From Pseudomonadota bacterium (GTDB lineage Bacteria > Pseudomonadota > Alphaproteobacteria > Sphingomonadales > Sphingomonadaceae): a DNA stretch of 43,200 bases. Made by a program: the position numbers and the translations under genes. This document shows, piece by piece, positions 7,009 through 15,535 of this stretch. The stretch covers positions 1 through 43,200 of the forward strand of contig JAJYQP010000048.1 in assembly GCA_021794525.1 (NCBI GenBank), written 5' to 3'. How positions within the stretch are numbered: the first letter of the stretch is position 1; each line of letters begins with the position of its first letter. The notes under the pieces are model-generated. The model had not been told where the DNA came from. It worked only from the letters and a program-made list of their open reading frames with translations, and ran no database searches.

Positions 7009-9942
7009 TCAGAACAGCTTGCGAAACTCGATCTCGATGAAACGACCTACCGGGTCGATCAGGAAGGGCTGGTAGCGCAGCGGCACATCGCCGTTTGCAT
7101 CGGTCACGCGCTGGTGGGTGCCGAAGATGTTGTTGATTCGCAAAGACATCCGTGCCTGCTTCAGGAAGCCCGGATCCTCGCCCACCAGCCATCTCTGCTG
7201 GTCGAGCGCGATGAACGTGCGCAGGTTGAAAGTCGCCAGGCTGCCGAACCTCAGGTCGGCGGAGCCGGGAAGCCCCGTCCCGCGCACCGTGGTGGGGCCG
7301 GAGTACGTTCCGGATAGACGAAAGCCTAGCCCGCGATAGAACGCCCCGCCTTCCAGTTCGAACTGGTGGCGGGCAACGCCGCCCCCGTTTCCGGTCGCAT
7401 CGCCATTGAGCAGATCGAGGAAGGGGCCACCGGGGGCGATCAGGACGGTGTTCGCGAAATTGACCGTGTGAAACGCCGAGAGGTTCCAGCGTCCGCGGCC
7501 GTCGCCGCCGCGCCCAAATCCACCGCCGCCACCTTGGCGACCAGCACCGCCGGACGTCGATGCACCATCTCCGGAGGAGGGCGATCCGTCGCCCTGCCCG
7601 CCGCCGCGCGGTTGGCCCGTCGGCAAGGCGCAAATGCGGGTCTGGAATTCCTTAAGCCGCTCGGGCGCGATCGTGCCGTCCGGGCTCTTGAGACGGTTGC
7701 GGATCTCTTCGGGGATCGCCGCCGGATCGAGCTCCTTCGACGGATTGGCACACAGCGCCTCCCGCATGGCGGCAAACCGCGCCGAGTCGAACCGCCGCGC
7801 CGCATCGCCCGAGCAGAAGCGTTCGCGCATCAGTGCGATCCGCGCTGGGTCGATCTGCCCGCCTTCGCCTTTCAGCCGCGCCTGCAGCTGCGGCGGCAGG
7901 GCGGACAGATCGGGCACGGTTCCCGCCGGGGTCGCACAGAATTTCGCGCGCAATTCGGCGAAGCGCTGCGGGTCGAAACCGCCGGGGCCAGCGGATCCGG
8001 GAGCTGAGGCCTGAGGGGCCGGAGCGCCTCCCGCCGACGGCGAAGAGGCGGCTTGCGCTCTTCCCATCATCGCACCGAAGCCGCCACCTCTTGCGCCTTG
8101 GGGAAGTGGCTTGCCGATCCGGCCCGACAGGTTGATGCCATAGCGCAGCCGATCGGCGCGAGTCTCGGCAAAGGTGACCGGGCGCGTATCGAGCGCGGTC
8201 AGGCGTCCGCTTGCATCGCGCGTGACTCGCCCCGGGAACGCCGCCTCGACCTGCGGGGTCAACAGTGGGAACGCACTGGTCACGTCGCGCGAGCGATTGC
8301 GATAATATTCGACAAGGATAGAGGCACTATCGAGCAGGCCGAGTTCGTAATTGGCCGACAGCTTGAGGTCGCGTTGCCGCTCTGCTCGCAGGTTGGGATT
8401 GCCGCCCGTGGTCTGCGTCACCAGCACCGTTTCACCGGTACGGAAGTCGAAGACAGGTACGTTGAACGCCTGGATCGTCGGCCCGCCGAGCTGGAGTAGT
8501 CCCGGCCCCGCTTCGCGGACGGTGTAGGTCGCCTGCAGCGTCAGCGGACGCGCGGGCTTCCAGATCACGCCGGAGGTCACGTTGCCGAGCTTGCCGAAGT
8601 CCGACAGTCGCTCGATCCCGCCGCCAAGCGTAAAGGTTAGATCGCCAAGACCCGCGAGCACATCGTCACGCCGACTGGCGATGGGAAGCGTGATGTTCGC
8701 GCCCGCCGACAGGTTGCCGCGAGTGAGCTCGGAGCTCCCGAACGGGCCGCGCGTGTCGAAGCTGTCGATCCGGTCCCAGTCGTATCCCGCCGTCAGCGTG
8801 ACGCCCAGGCCGCCAGCGGGAAGATCGAATGGCGTGCCGATCAGGGTCGACTTGAACCCCGCCGACCAGACCTTGCTGCGTGCAATGTCGGTCACGACCG
8901 GCCCTGGCGCACTCCGTCGGCCGTCGATCAGCGTCTCGGTGTCGGTCAGGCCGCCATCGAACGTCGTCTGAAACTGGTAACCGCCCGCGAAGCGCTTGGA
9001 ATAGCCGACGCCGAGCGAAAGGGCATCGGTGTTGACCTGCCGCGCGATCGGATCGGTATCGATGACGCGCACTATCGGGTTACCCGCACCATCGATCGAA
9101 CGCGCGAGATCGAGCCCGGCAAGCGACTGCGACGTCGAATGGATCCACTGGCTGTTGAGGGTGAACTGCCCGTCGGAGCCGTCGGCACCCAAGCCCTTGG
9201 TGTTGGTGACATTCGCCTCGAACTGCTCGCTCCGCGCCACGAGGGTGCGATAGTCCGCCGGGTCCGGATCGGTCGCCACCGTAGGCACATTCTCCGACGT
9301 CTGGACGATCCCGCGTTCCGCCTCGGTCAGCGCGCTGTTGCGCTGGTAGGCTGCGGTCGCATTGAGGCGATTGGTTCCGTCGATTTTCAGCAGGCCAAGC
9401 TCGGCCTCGCCCGCGCCATAGCCGCCGCGGGTCGGGCCACCATATTCCACCTCGGCCTCGCGGCTGGCAAAATTGTCCTGGAGGATGAAGTTGATGACCC
9501 GCTGGTCGGCCTGAAAGCCAAACTTCAGGGCCACTTCCTCGGGAAGCACCTCGACCTTCTTGATCGATTCCGGCGGGTAGCGCCCGATCTCGCGGAAGCT
9601 GGTCACGCGCTGGCCGTTTACGAGAATGACTGGCCGCCCACCGCGCCCGCGGCCGGAGCCGACCTGCGGTGCGAGCTGAGCGACGAGGTCGGCTATCGAG
9701 GTCGCGCCATAGGCCTGGACCTGCTGCTGATCGAGCTCGAGCACGGCGGCGCTGGCGGTCTGGACCTGACCTCGCACCCGGTCGGCGGTTACTACGATGG
9801 CATCGACATCCGCGTCGGTCGGCGGTTGGGCCGGCGGAGTGGCGCCCGAAGGCGCGGGCACAGCCTGCGCGCGCTCCTCGGCCGCAAGGCTCGGTGTTCC
9901 CGCGACGAGGGCGAGCAGCGAAACGGCAGCGAGTGGACGCAA
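7009..9942 (-). CDS. TonB-dependent outer-membrane receptor with cysteine-repeat insert
   Basis: This is a large TonB-dependent receptor for energised uptake of an unidentified ligand. The proposed TTG start (9940-9942) gives 977 residues. It sits 11 bases after AAGGAAGG and puts a signal peptide ([17 protein letters not shown]) at the very N-terminus; the frame stays open to 10071. A TonB-box-like [13 protein letters not shown] is followed by the plug ([33 protein letters not shown], then [20 protein letters not shown]). The beta-barrel runs to a C-terminal Phe (EIEFRKLF). Residues 656-777 are an unusual insertion: two tandem ~60-residue units, each with two cysteines, bounded by Gly/Ala/Pro-rich linkers. 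No clear Fur-type site was recognised upstream. Ligand class cannot be told from sequence. Confidence 0.9.
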   Translation of the reverse strand: MRPLAAVSLLALVAGTPSLAAEERAQAVPAPSGATPPAQPPTDADVDAIVVTADRVRGQVQTASAAVLELDQQQVQAYGATSIADLVAQLAPQVGSGRGRGGRPVILVNGQRVTSFREIGRYPPESIKKVEVLPEEVALKFGFQADQRVINFILQDNFASREAEVEYGGPTRGGYGAGEAELGLLKIDGTNRLNATAAYQRNSALTEAERGIVQTSENVPTVATDPDPADYRTLVARSEQFEANVTNTKGLGADGSDGQFTLNSQWIHSTSQSLAGLDLARSIDGAGNPIVRVIDTDPIARQVNTDALSLGVGYSKRFAGGYQFQTTFDGGLTDTETLIDGRRSAPGPVVTDIARSKVWSAGFKSTLIGTPFDLPAGGLGVTLTAGYDWDRIDSFDTRGPFGSSELTRGNLSAGANITLPIASRRDDVLAGLGDLTFTLGGGIERLSDFGKLGNVTSGVIWKPARPLTLQATYTVREAGPGLLQLGGPTIQAFNVPVFDFRTGETVLVTQTTGGNPNLRAERQRDLKLSANYELGLLDSASILVEYYRNRSRDVTSAFPLLTPQVEAAFPGRVTRDASGRLTALDTRPVTFAETRADRLRYGINLSGRIGKPLPQGARGGGFGAMMGRAQAASSPSAGGAPAPQASAPGSAGPGGFDPQRFAELRAKFCATPAGTVPDLSALPPQLQARLKGEGGQIDPARIALMRERFCSGDAARRFDSARFAAMREALCANPSKELDPAAIPEEIRNRLKSPDGTIAPERLKEFQTRICALPTGQPRGGGQGDGSPSSGDGASTSGGAGRQGGGGGFGRGGDGRGRWNLSAFHTVNFANTVLIAPGGPFLDLLNGDATGNGGGVARHQFELEGGAFYRGLGFRLSGTYSGPTTVRGTGLPGSADLRFGSLATFNLRTFIALDQQRWLVGEDPGFLKQARMSLRINNIFGTHQRVTDANGDVPLRYQPFLIDPVGRFIEIEFRKLF
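7612..7977 (-). repeat. Tandem 2 x ~60-residue cysteine repeat within the TonB receptor
   Basis: Unit A (codons at 7792-7977) and unit B (about 7612-7791) share a pattern. Each opens with FD-x-x-RFA-x-(L/M)R, has a Cys at about position 14 followed by A-x-P, then a P-x-x-(L/I)-x-x-RLK segment and a G(Q/T)I-x-P-x-R segment, and ends with a second Cys about 40 residues after the first. That gives four cysteines in all. Low-complexity Gly/Ala/Pro and Gly/Ser/Arg linkers flank the block on both sides. Confidence 0.75.
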
Positions 9943-10154
9943 GTTGTCGAAAACCTTCCTTAACCCGCCCCACGACGGCTTTCCTGCGGAAATTGCAGCC
10001 GCGCCACAAGGTTCCCCGACGTAACATTTTGTCGCCGGGTCCTTTCGTCCAATGGCGTGCTTTGAACACACCGCCCGCCGGGCTTCCCTTTTCGCGCGCC
10101 CGCCGCTATGGCGCGCCGCCGTCCGGCAAAACGCACACGAACCCGAAGGATCTT

Positions 10155-10400
10155 ATGGCCAAGGAAGGTTTTCTCGAGATGAAGGGCAGGGTCGTCGAAC
10201 TCCTGCCGAACGCGCATTTCCGCGTCGAACTCGAGAACGGTCACGAGGTGCTCGGCCACACTGCGGGCAAGATGCGCAAGAACCGCATCCGCGTGCTGGT
10301 GGGTGACGAGGTCTTGTGCGAACTGACGCCGTACGACCTGACCAAGGCGCGTATCACCTATCGCTTCATGCCCGGTCGCGGTGGCCCCGGCCCGCAATAA
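10155..10400 (+). CDS. infA: Translation initiation factor IF-1
   Basis: The 81-residue product is the OB-fold factor IF-1, which binds the ribosomal A site during initiation. It opens with [19 protein letters not shown] and continues through [22 protein letters not shown], both diagnostic, then [11 protein letters not shown]. It is about nine residues longer than the usual 72 because of a Gly/Pro/Arg tail ([10 protein letters not shown]). AAGGA lies about four bases before the ATG. It heads a compact cluster with maf, the RNase E/G-like gene and yacG, all on the same strand with tiny gaps or overlaps, so co-transcription is likely. It is divergent from the TonB receptor gene. Confidence 0.98.
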   Translation: MAKEGFLEMKGRVVELLPNAHFRVELENGHEVLGHTAGKMRKNRIRVLVGDEVLCELTPYDLTKARITYRFMPGRGGPGPQ

Positions 10401-10407
10401 GGACGGC

Positions 10408-10989
10408 GTGCCGCCCGGCGGCGCTCCGCATCTCACTCTCGCTTCCGCAAGCCCGCGTCGTCGCGAACTGCTCGCGCGGCTGGGCGTGACGCCCGATGCC
10501 ATCGCCGCCGCCAATATCGATGAAACCCCGCACAAGGGTGAGCTTCCGCGCGCCTATGCGCTGCGGATGGCGCGGGAAAAGGCGCTGGCGGTCGCGGCTG
10601 ACGGGTTCGTACTCGCAGGCGACACCGTCGTCGCGGTGGGTCGTCGCATCTTGCCAAAGGCTGAGGACGAGGCGACGGCGCGGCACTGCCTGGAACTGCT
10701 CTCCGGCCGCCGTCACATAGTGATCTCCGCCATAGCGCTGCGCGCGCCCGACGGCTCCTTGCGGGAGCGGCTCGAGGAGACGGTCGTGCGTTTCAAACGC
10801 TTCTCGGACGATGAGATCGCCGCCTATCTTGCGGGAGGAGAATGGCACGGCAAGGCGGGCGGCTATGCCATCCAGGGCAGCGCTGAGGGGCTGGTGCAAT
10901 GGATACGGGGCAGCCACTCTGGCGTGATGGGCCTTCCGCTCTACGATACCCGCGCGCTCCTGCTGGCGGCAGGATTTCGCCTTGGATGA
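10408..10989 (+). CDS. maf: Maf-family nucleoside triphosphate pyrophosphatase
   Basis: Maf proteins hydrolyse non-canonical or pyrimidine nucleoside triphosphates to monophosphates and have been linked to septum inhibition. The 193-residue product shows the family opening LASASPRRRELL, then NIDETPHKGE, the catalytic-loop segment LAGDTVVAVG and the C-terminal GGYAIQGSAEGLVQWIRGS-type signature. The GTG at 10408 is preferred: it follows TAAGGA by four bases and lies just after the infA stop. The frame also has a GTG at 10381 inside infA. The 3' end overlaps the next gene by eight bases. Substrate preference cannot be read with confidence from the sequence alone. Confidence 0.93.
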   Translation: MPPGGAPHLTLASASPRRRELLARLGVTPDAIAAANIDETPHKGELPRAYALRMAREKALAVAADGFVLAGDTVVAVGRRILPKAEDEATARHCLELLSGRRHIVISAIALRAPDGSLRERLEETVVRFKRFSDDEIAAYLAGGEWHGKAGGYAIQGSAEGLVQWIRGSHSGVMGLPLYDTRALLLAAGFRLG

Positions 10990-11956
10990 GTGGCTGGTCG
11001 AAGAGGGCATCGCCGAGCATCGCGCGGTGACCGTAAACACCGGGCGGATCGCCGCCGCCCGCGTCGAATGGATAGGACCGGTCGCCGCCGGTTGGGTGGT
11101 CGAGGCCCGGCTCGCCTCCCGCCCGACCGGCAGCTCGCGCGGCACTGCGATTACTGCGACTGGGGAGGAAGTCGTCGTCGATCGCCTGCCGCGCGATGCG
11201 AGCGAGGGCAAAGTCATCCGGCTCATGATCGTCCGCGCCGCCATCGCGGGGCCCGGGCGCCTAAAGCGCGCGCAGGGCCGGCCCACCGAGGCAGCTCTGG
11301 CGGAACCCACCTTGGCCGACCGGCTGCGCGCGACGGGAGCGGCAGTCCGCGTGGTCCGGCGCTTAGACGGACACGAGTGGGACGAGCTGATCGACGAGGC
11401 TCTCGCGGCCGAAACCGAATTTCCCGGCGGCAAGCTGCTGTTCGCGCCAACCGCCGCGATGACGACGATCGACATCGATGGCGATCTCGGACCCGAGGCA
11501 CTGGCCAAGGCTGCCGTTCAGGCCATCGCAGCTGCCCTGCCCCGGTTCGACCTTGCCGGCTCGATCGCGATCGATTTTCCAACTCTCCCGACGAAAGCGG
11601 CGAGGCGCCGGGTGGACGACGCGCTGGAATTCGCGCTTGCGGCATGGCCTCACGAGCGCACCGCCATGAATGGCTTCGGCCTCGTCCAGATAGTGGCACG
11701 GCTCGAGCGACCGTCGCTCCTCCATCTTGCAAGCTGGCAGCGCGCAGGGCTCGTCTGGCGGCGCCTGCTGCGGCGGGCCGAGGCACTGGAGGGCACGGGC
11801 TCGATCGAACTTGCGATCAACCCTCGCCTCGAGACCGCTATTGATCAGGCGCACACCAATGAGCTGGAACGGCGCACCGGAAAACGCGTTGAGGTCAGCA
11901 CCGTCGCCACACTTGCGCTAGATGCGCCCCATGCCCAGTTGATCAACGATGACTGA
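10982..11956 (+). CDS. Short ribonuclease E/G-like protein
   Basis: The 324-residue product aligns by motif with the catalytic part of RNase E/G. The pattern TIDIDGDLGPEALAKAA followed 30-40 residues later by GSIAIDFPTL mirrors the two metal-binding aspartates of RNase E (Asp303 and Asp346 in E. coli). The N-terminus (EEGIAEHRAVTVNTGRIAAARVE) is a reduced version of the RNase G start. The S1 domain is much shortened and the zinc-link cysteines are absent. It is well below the ~490 residues of RNase G. Function as an endoribonuclease is inferred; a full-length RNase E would be expected elsewhere. The proposed start is TTG at 10982, overlapping maf by eight bases, and the 3' end overlaps yacG by eight bases. 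Confidence 0.8.
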   Translation: MDEWLVEEGIAEHRAVTVNTGRIAAARVEWIGPVAAGWVVEARLASRPTGSSRGTAITATGEEVVVDRLPRDASEGKVIRLMIVRAAIAGPGRLKRAQGRPTEAALAEPTLADRLRATGAAVRVVRRLDGHEWDELIDEALAAETEFPGGKLLFAPTAAMTTIDIDGDLGPEALAKAAVQAIAAALPRFDLAGSIAIDFPTLPTKAARRRVDDALEFALAAWPHERTAMNGFGLVQIVARLERPSLLHLASWQRAGLVWRRLLRRAEALEGTGSIELAINPRLETAIDQAHTNELERRTGKRVEVSTVATLALDAPHAQLINDD

Positions 11957-12137
11957 AGCCCCCCGCCCCTGCCCGATCTGCGGCAATTCGCGCTCCACGG
12001 CCCACACCCCGTTCTGCTCCCAACGCTGCCGGGACCGCGATCTCGCACGCTGGTTCACCGACAGCTACGCGGTAGCCGGACGGCCCGCGATGCCGGAAGA
12101 AGTCGAGCGGGAACTGGCGCGGAGCGGAGGCGGCTGA
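11949..12137 (+). CDS. yacG: DNA gyrase inhibitor YacG (small zinc protein)
   Basis: This 62-residue protein carries the YacG zinc-finger pattern: Cys8 and Cys11 in CPICG, Cys23 and Cys27 in FCSQRC, followed by RDRDLARWF. E. coli YacG binds GyrB and inhibits gyrase. The length is typical. The ATG overlaps the end of the RNase E/G-like gene by eight bases, pointing to translational coupling. It closes the infA-maf-rng-yacG operon; the next gene (12148) is on the other strand and converges with an 10-base gap. No tRNA follows it here. Confidence 0.93.
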   Translation: MTEAPRPCPICGNSRSTAHTPFCSQRCRDRDLARWFTDSYAVAGRPAMPEEVERELARSGGG

Positions 12138-12147
12138 GAGTCCCGGC

Positions 12148-12933
12148 TCACGCCGTGAGGTGCGCGACCAGCGCGCGGACCTTTTTCTGGCGCCATTGCG
12201 GGAGCGGGGCGACGAGCCAGTAGGCGCGCTTGCCCGGTTCCGGCCCTTCCAATGCTTCCAGCCTCCCATCGGCCAGCGCCTCGGCCACCAGAAGCTCGGG
12301 CAACATCGCACGGCCCAGCCCCGCCAGCGCACTGGACAGTGCCTGCCCGGCATTCGAGACGACCACCTGAGGCTCGGCGCCCTCGGGCAAGGCGAGACCC
12401 CAGCTGATCCATCGTTCGGGCGCGCCTGGCGCGGCCACCGTCACCCGGCTCGCCGGCGCCAGCTCGACCCCTTCGAGATCGCCCGGCCCGTCCACGAGTC
12501 GGATCGCGCAGTCGAGATTGGCCTCGGTGAAGTCGGAGTTCTCGTCCGCGACGAAGGTGAAATGGGCGTGCGGATTGTCGGCCGCGTATCTCGCAAGCCG
12601 CGGGGCAAGCCACTGCGCGTAGAATTCGCGCGGGACGGCAATGGTGAAGCGGTCGGACGCTTGCCCAGCCTGCATCGCCTGAACGCTCTCCTCGAACTTG
12701 AGGAATCCTTCGCGCAAGGGTTCGAGGCCGGCCGCACCTTCCTCGGTCAGTTCCAGCCCCTTGCTGGTGCGGCGGAACAGCACGGTGCCGAGATGATCCT
12801 CGAGCGCCCTGATCTGCTGGCCGACTGCGGCTGGGGTCACCGCCAGCTCGTCAGCGGCCCGCGTGAACGACAGGTGCCGGGCCGCGGCGTCATAGACGCG
12901 GAGGGCATTGAGAGGCAGGTGGGTGCGCTTCAT
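12148..12933 (-). CDS. LysR-family transcriptional regulator
   Basis: The 261-residue product opens with a winged helix-turn-helix of LysR type (LPLNALRVYDAAARHLSFTR, then ADELAVTPAAVGQQIRALED, then LFRRTSKGLELTEEG). The GcvA-like opening LNALR-x-YDAAARH places it in that subgroup. A shortened effector domain follows; it is about 35-40 residues below the usual ~300. The gene follows apaG on the same strand with a 68-base gap. LysR regulators often control a divergent neighbour, but here the upstream gene is co-directional, so its target is not evident. Effector and regulon are unknown. Confidence 0.88.
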   Translation of the reverse strand: MKRTHLPLNALRVYDAAARHLSFTRAADELAVTPAAVGQQIRALEDHLGTVLFRRTSKGLELTEEGAAGLEPLREGFLKFEESVQAMQAGQASDRFTIAVPREFYAQWLAPRLARYAADNPHAHFTFVADENSDFTEANLDCAIRLVDGPGDLEGVELAPASRVTVAAPGAPERWISWGLALPEGAEPQVVVSNAGQALSSALAGLGRAMLPELLVAEALADGRLEALEGPEPGKRAYWLVAPLPQWRQKKVRALVAHLTA

Positions 12934-13001
12934 CGGGAAGCGGGATTAGGCGACCGTGCTGCGGCGCACAAGAGCGCGCGAATAAGCATCGCGCCGCCGG
13001 A

Positions 13002-13400
13002 TCAGTCGGCGGTGGCGGGGGCTGCCAGGGGGAAGAAGGGGATGCGCACCTCCAGCGGCTCGCCGTCCTCGCGCTCGAAGGTGTAGAACCCTTCCATCGA
13101 CCCATGCGGCGTGTCGAGCGGGCATCCCGAGACATAATCGTGGCTGCGTCCCGGCGCGAGCACGGGTTGTTCGCCCACCACACCGTCGCCATCGACGATG
13201 GCCACCGAGCCCTGCCCGTCGGTAATCCGCCAGTGCCGGGTCAACAGTTGCACTCGCTCGCGCGAGTGGTTCTCGATCCGGATGTGATAGACCCAGAACC
13301 ACTTCCCGGCATCGGGCTGCGATTGCTCGGGCAGGAAGCTCACCGCGACGCGTACGGCGATGCCGTGGGTAATGGCCGTATGCTGGAACAGCGCTTTCAT
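13002..13400 (-). CDS. apaG: ApaG domain protein
   Basis: The 132-residue product is ApaG, a fibronectin type III-like small protein linked genetically to Co2+ resistance and Mg2+ efflux in enterobacteria; its biochemical role is unsettled. Diagnostic stretches are WFWVYHIRIENHSRERVQLL, RHWRITDGQG, then PVLAPGRSHDYVSGCPLDT and GSMEGFYTFE. The start chosen is the ATG giving MKALFQHTA (13398-13400), with a G-rich stretch upstream; the frame itself is open further. In many alphaproteobacteria apaG sits directly after metZ. Here the frameshifted S9 peptidase lies between them. Confidence 0.94.
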   Translation of the reverse strand: MKALFQHTAITHGIAVRVAVSFLPEQSQPDAGKWFWVYHIRIENHSRERVQLLTRHWRITDGQGSVAIVDGDGVVGEQPVLAPGRSHDYVSGCPLDTPHGSMEGFYTFEREDGEPLEVRIPFFPLAAPATAD

Positions 13401-13491
13401 CGTTGCCCCAAGGTAGCAATCCCGTGGCCAGTCGCAAGGCCGCGCAAAGGCCAGCGCGCGGGTTTTCCGCAAGCTGGCGCGCGCTGCACCG

Positions 13492-15466
13492 TCAATCGGC
13501 GGGGTTATGCTTCTTGAGGAATTCCTCGAGCCCGGACAGCCAGCGCGCCTCGTCGGCGGCTGTGTCGAAGCCGTGGCCCTGCTTCTCGAACACCATCTGC
13601 TCGAAGGTCACCCCTGCCTTTTCCGCTGCCGAGAGGAGCATCTTGTACTGGTTGAAGGGGACGTTGGTGTCGAGCTTCCCATGCGCCACCAGCAGCGGCC
13701 GTTTGAGGGTGCCGATGGTGCGGGTGGGCGCAACGGTGTCGAGATCGAAATCCTCGCCGGCGACGCGGGCGTTCCACTTCTTCGCGCCCTTCCGGCTGAA
13801 AAACTTGGCGTCGTAGCGGAGCATCTTCTTCCAGTCGGTGACGCCAGCGAAACTCGCCGCGCAGCGATAGCGTTCGGGGTTGCGGAGCACAGCCCACATC
13901 GCCGCATACCCGCCATAGCTCCCACCAATCACGCACACGCGGTTCCTGTCGCCGATGCCTTCCTTCACCGCCCAGTCCATTGCATCGTCGAGATCGTCCT
14001 GCATCGCGCGCCCGATCTGCCCATTGCCCTTCTCGCTGAACGCGTTCCCATAGCCGCCCGACCCACGGTAATTGGGCTGCAGCACCGCGTAGCCTCGGTT
14101 TGCGAGGAACTGCACCTCGTCGTTATATTGCAGCTTGTCGCGCACGCCATAGGGGCCGCCGTGAGGCATGATGATGAGCGGCAGGCCCTTTGCCGCGCGG
14201 CCGCGTGGCAGGGTAATGTAACCCGCAATCCGGGTGCCATCGCGCGCAGTGAAGCTCATCGGTCTCGGCTTCGCAAGGTCGCGTATCGGGAGCTTCGGAC
14301 GCATTTCGGCGAACAGCGCAAGCTGCTTGGCGCCCGAGTCGTAGAGATAATAGGCTCCCGGATCGGCCTCTCCGCCCGAGTACACCATCATGCGCGACTT
14401 GTCCTCTGCGCTCGAGCCGATCCAGACTTCGTCGGATTTCAACGCCGCATCGAACTGCTTCTGGAGCGCCCCCATCTTCGGATCGAGCCAGACGCGGCGG
14501 TCGCGATCGTCGGTGAAATCGACCGCATAGGGATTGCCGTCCTTGTCCAGCCAGGCATCCGTCAGATCCCAGTTCGGGTTGCGATAGATCGTCCGGATCA
14601 ATTCTCGCGTCGAAAGGTTGAACTGCGCGAATACCCGCCGTCCGGTGTCATCCTCATGCAACACCAGACCCTCGTCGGACCCGGCCACGATCCGTGTGAC
14701 GTCCCAGAACTTGTCGTCTTCGTCGTCTTCGGAGATGCGTGCGATTTCGCGAAAACGGTCGCTGGCGGTCTTTCGGTAGGAAATCCTGAGCTTGTTGTTG
14801 ACCCACCCGGTGCCCATCCGCACCACGCCGTCATCGTCCGCATACCATTCCCAGATACCGTCGACCGGTTTCTGGACCGTGGTTCCGCTGTCCTTCTGAT
14901 CGAGCAGAGAGATGCGTGTGACACTGGGCCAATCGTAGATCGTCTTCTGGAATGAGAGCAGGATGCTCGCCCCGTCATCGGCGACATAAAGCAGGTCATC
15001 GCCTTCGGGGCCCATGTATTTTGGCCCGATGAACCATCGCTCACCGGTCGAGACCTTGAGAGCGACGAGCCTCGTGAGGCGGGTGTCCTCGCCCAAAATC
15101 GGCTTCACCTGCGCGGCCGAAATCAGGACGATGTCGGAGCCAGCCCAGCGGTGCCAGTTGTACTCGACATCCTCGCTCATCCGCGCGCCTGCGACCGACT
15201 TACCGGTGCGGCTGTCGAGGACGTTGACCGCGTTTACGCCGTCGCGTCTGATCTGGACGGCGACGTGGCGGCCGTCGGGGGACATCTTCGGCCCGTAGAA
15301 GGTTCGGCTCCGCGAAGGTTTCCGCAGGAATGACCTGTGGCTTTGCTTCGCTGGAGGCGGCGGGTCCGGAGGCCGCCCTGACATCGGCTGCACACGCACT
15401 GCTGGCGATGATACCAACCGCCGTGCCAAGCACGGCAAACGTCCGAAGCGAACGAGAAATGAGCAT
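13492..15466 (-). pseudogene. S9 family (prolyl oligopeptidase-like) peptidase, frameshifted near its N-terminus
   Basis: The body of the gene (frame open 13492-15438) encodes a beta-propeller followed by an alpha/beta hydrolase domain. The catalytic serine lies in IGGSYGGYAAMW, the acid in HGKLDTNVPF and the histidine in KQGHGFD, so the active site is intact. The N-terminus is in another frame: from ATG 15464-15466 it reads MLISRSLRTFAVLGTAVGII, a signal peptide, and continues to PQVIPAETFAEPN at about 15302. The body frame resumes with FYGPKMSPDGRHVAV. Removing one base near 15299-15302 joins the two exactly where S9 proteins have such a junction. It is either a decaying gene, an assembly error or a body translated from an internal start without a signal. 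Eight consecutive Gs lie just before the start on the coding strand. Confidence 0.75.
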
Positions 15467-15479
15467 ATGCGCGCCCCCC

Positions 15480-15496
15480 CCTGATTGCGAATCAGG
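15480..15496. promoter_or_regulatory. Perfect 7-3-7 palindrome upstream of the S9 peptidase gene
   Basis: CCTGATTGCGAATCAGG is a perfect inverted repeat with a three-base centre. It lies about 14 bases before the peptidase start, in the 69-base gap after metZ. Its size suits a dimeric repressor site, or it could be a short hairpin masking the G-rich ribosome-binding region. No U-tract follows, so it is not a standard terminator. Confidence 0.4.
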
Positions 15497-15535
15497 AAGT
15501 AAATCGCCGAGCTATACTTGGCAATCGCGACTTCG

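Noticed and set aside
9139..9963. 274-codon open frame opposite the TonB plug
   Set aside because: Mirror image of plug-domain codons; no homology or start signal.
13507..14955. 482-codon open frame opposite the S9 peptidase
   Set aside because: The minus-strand frame holds the full catalytic triad; the antisense translation has no recognisable features.
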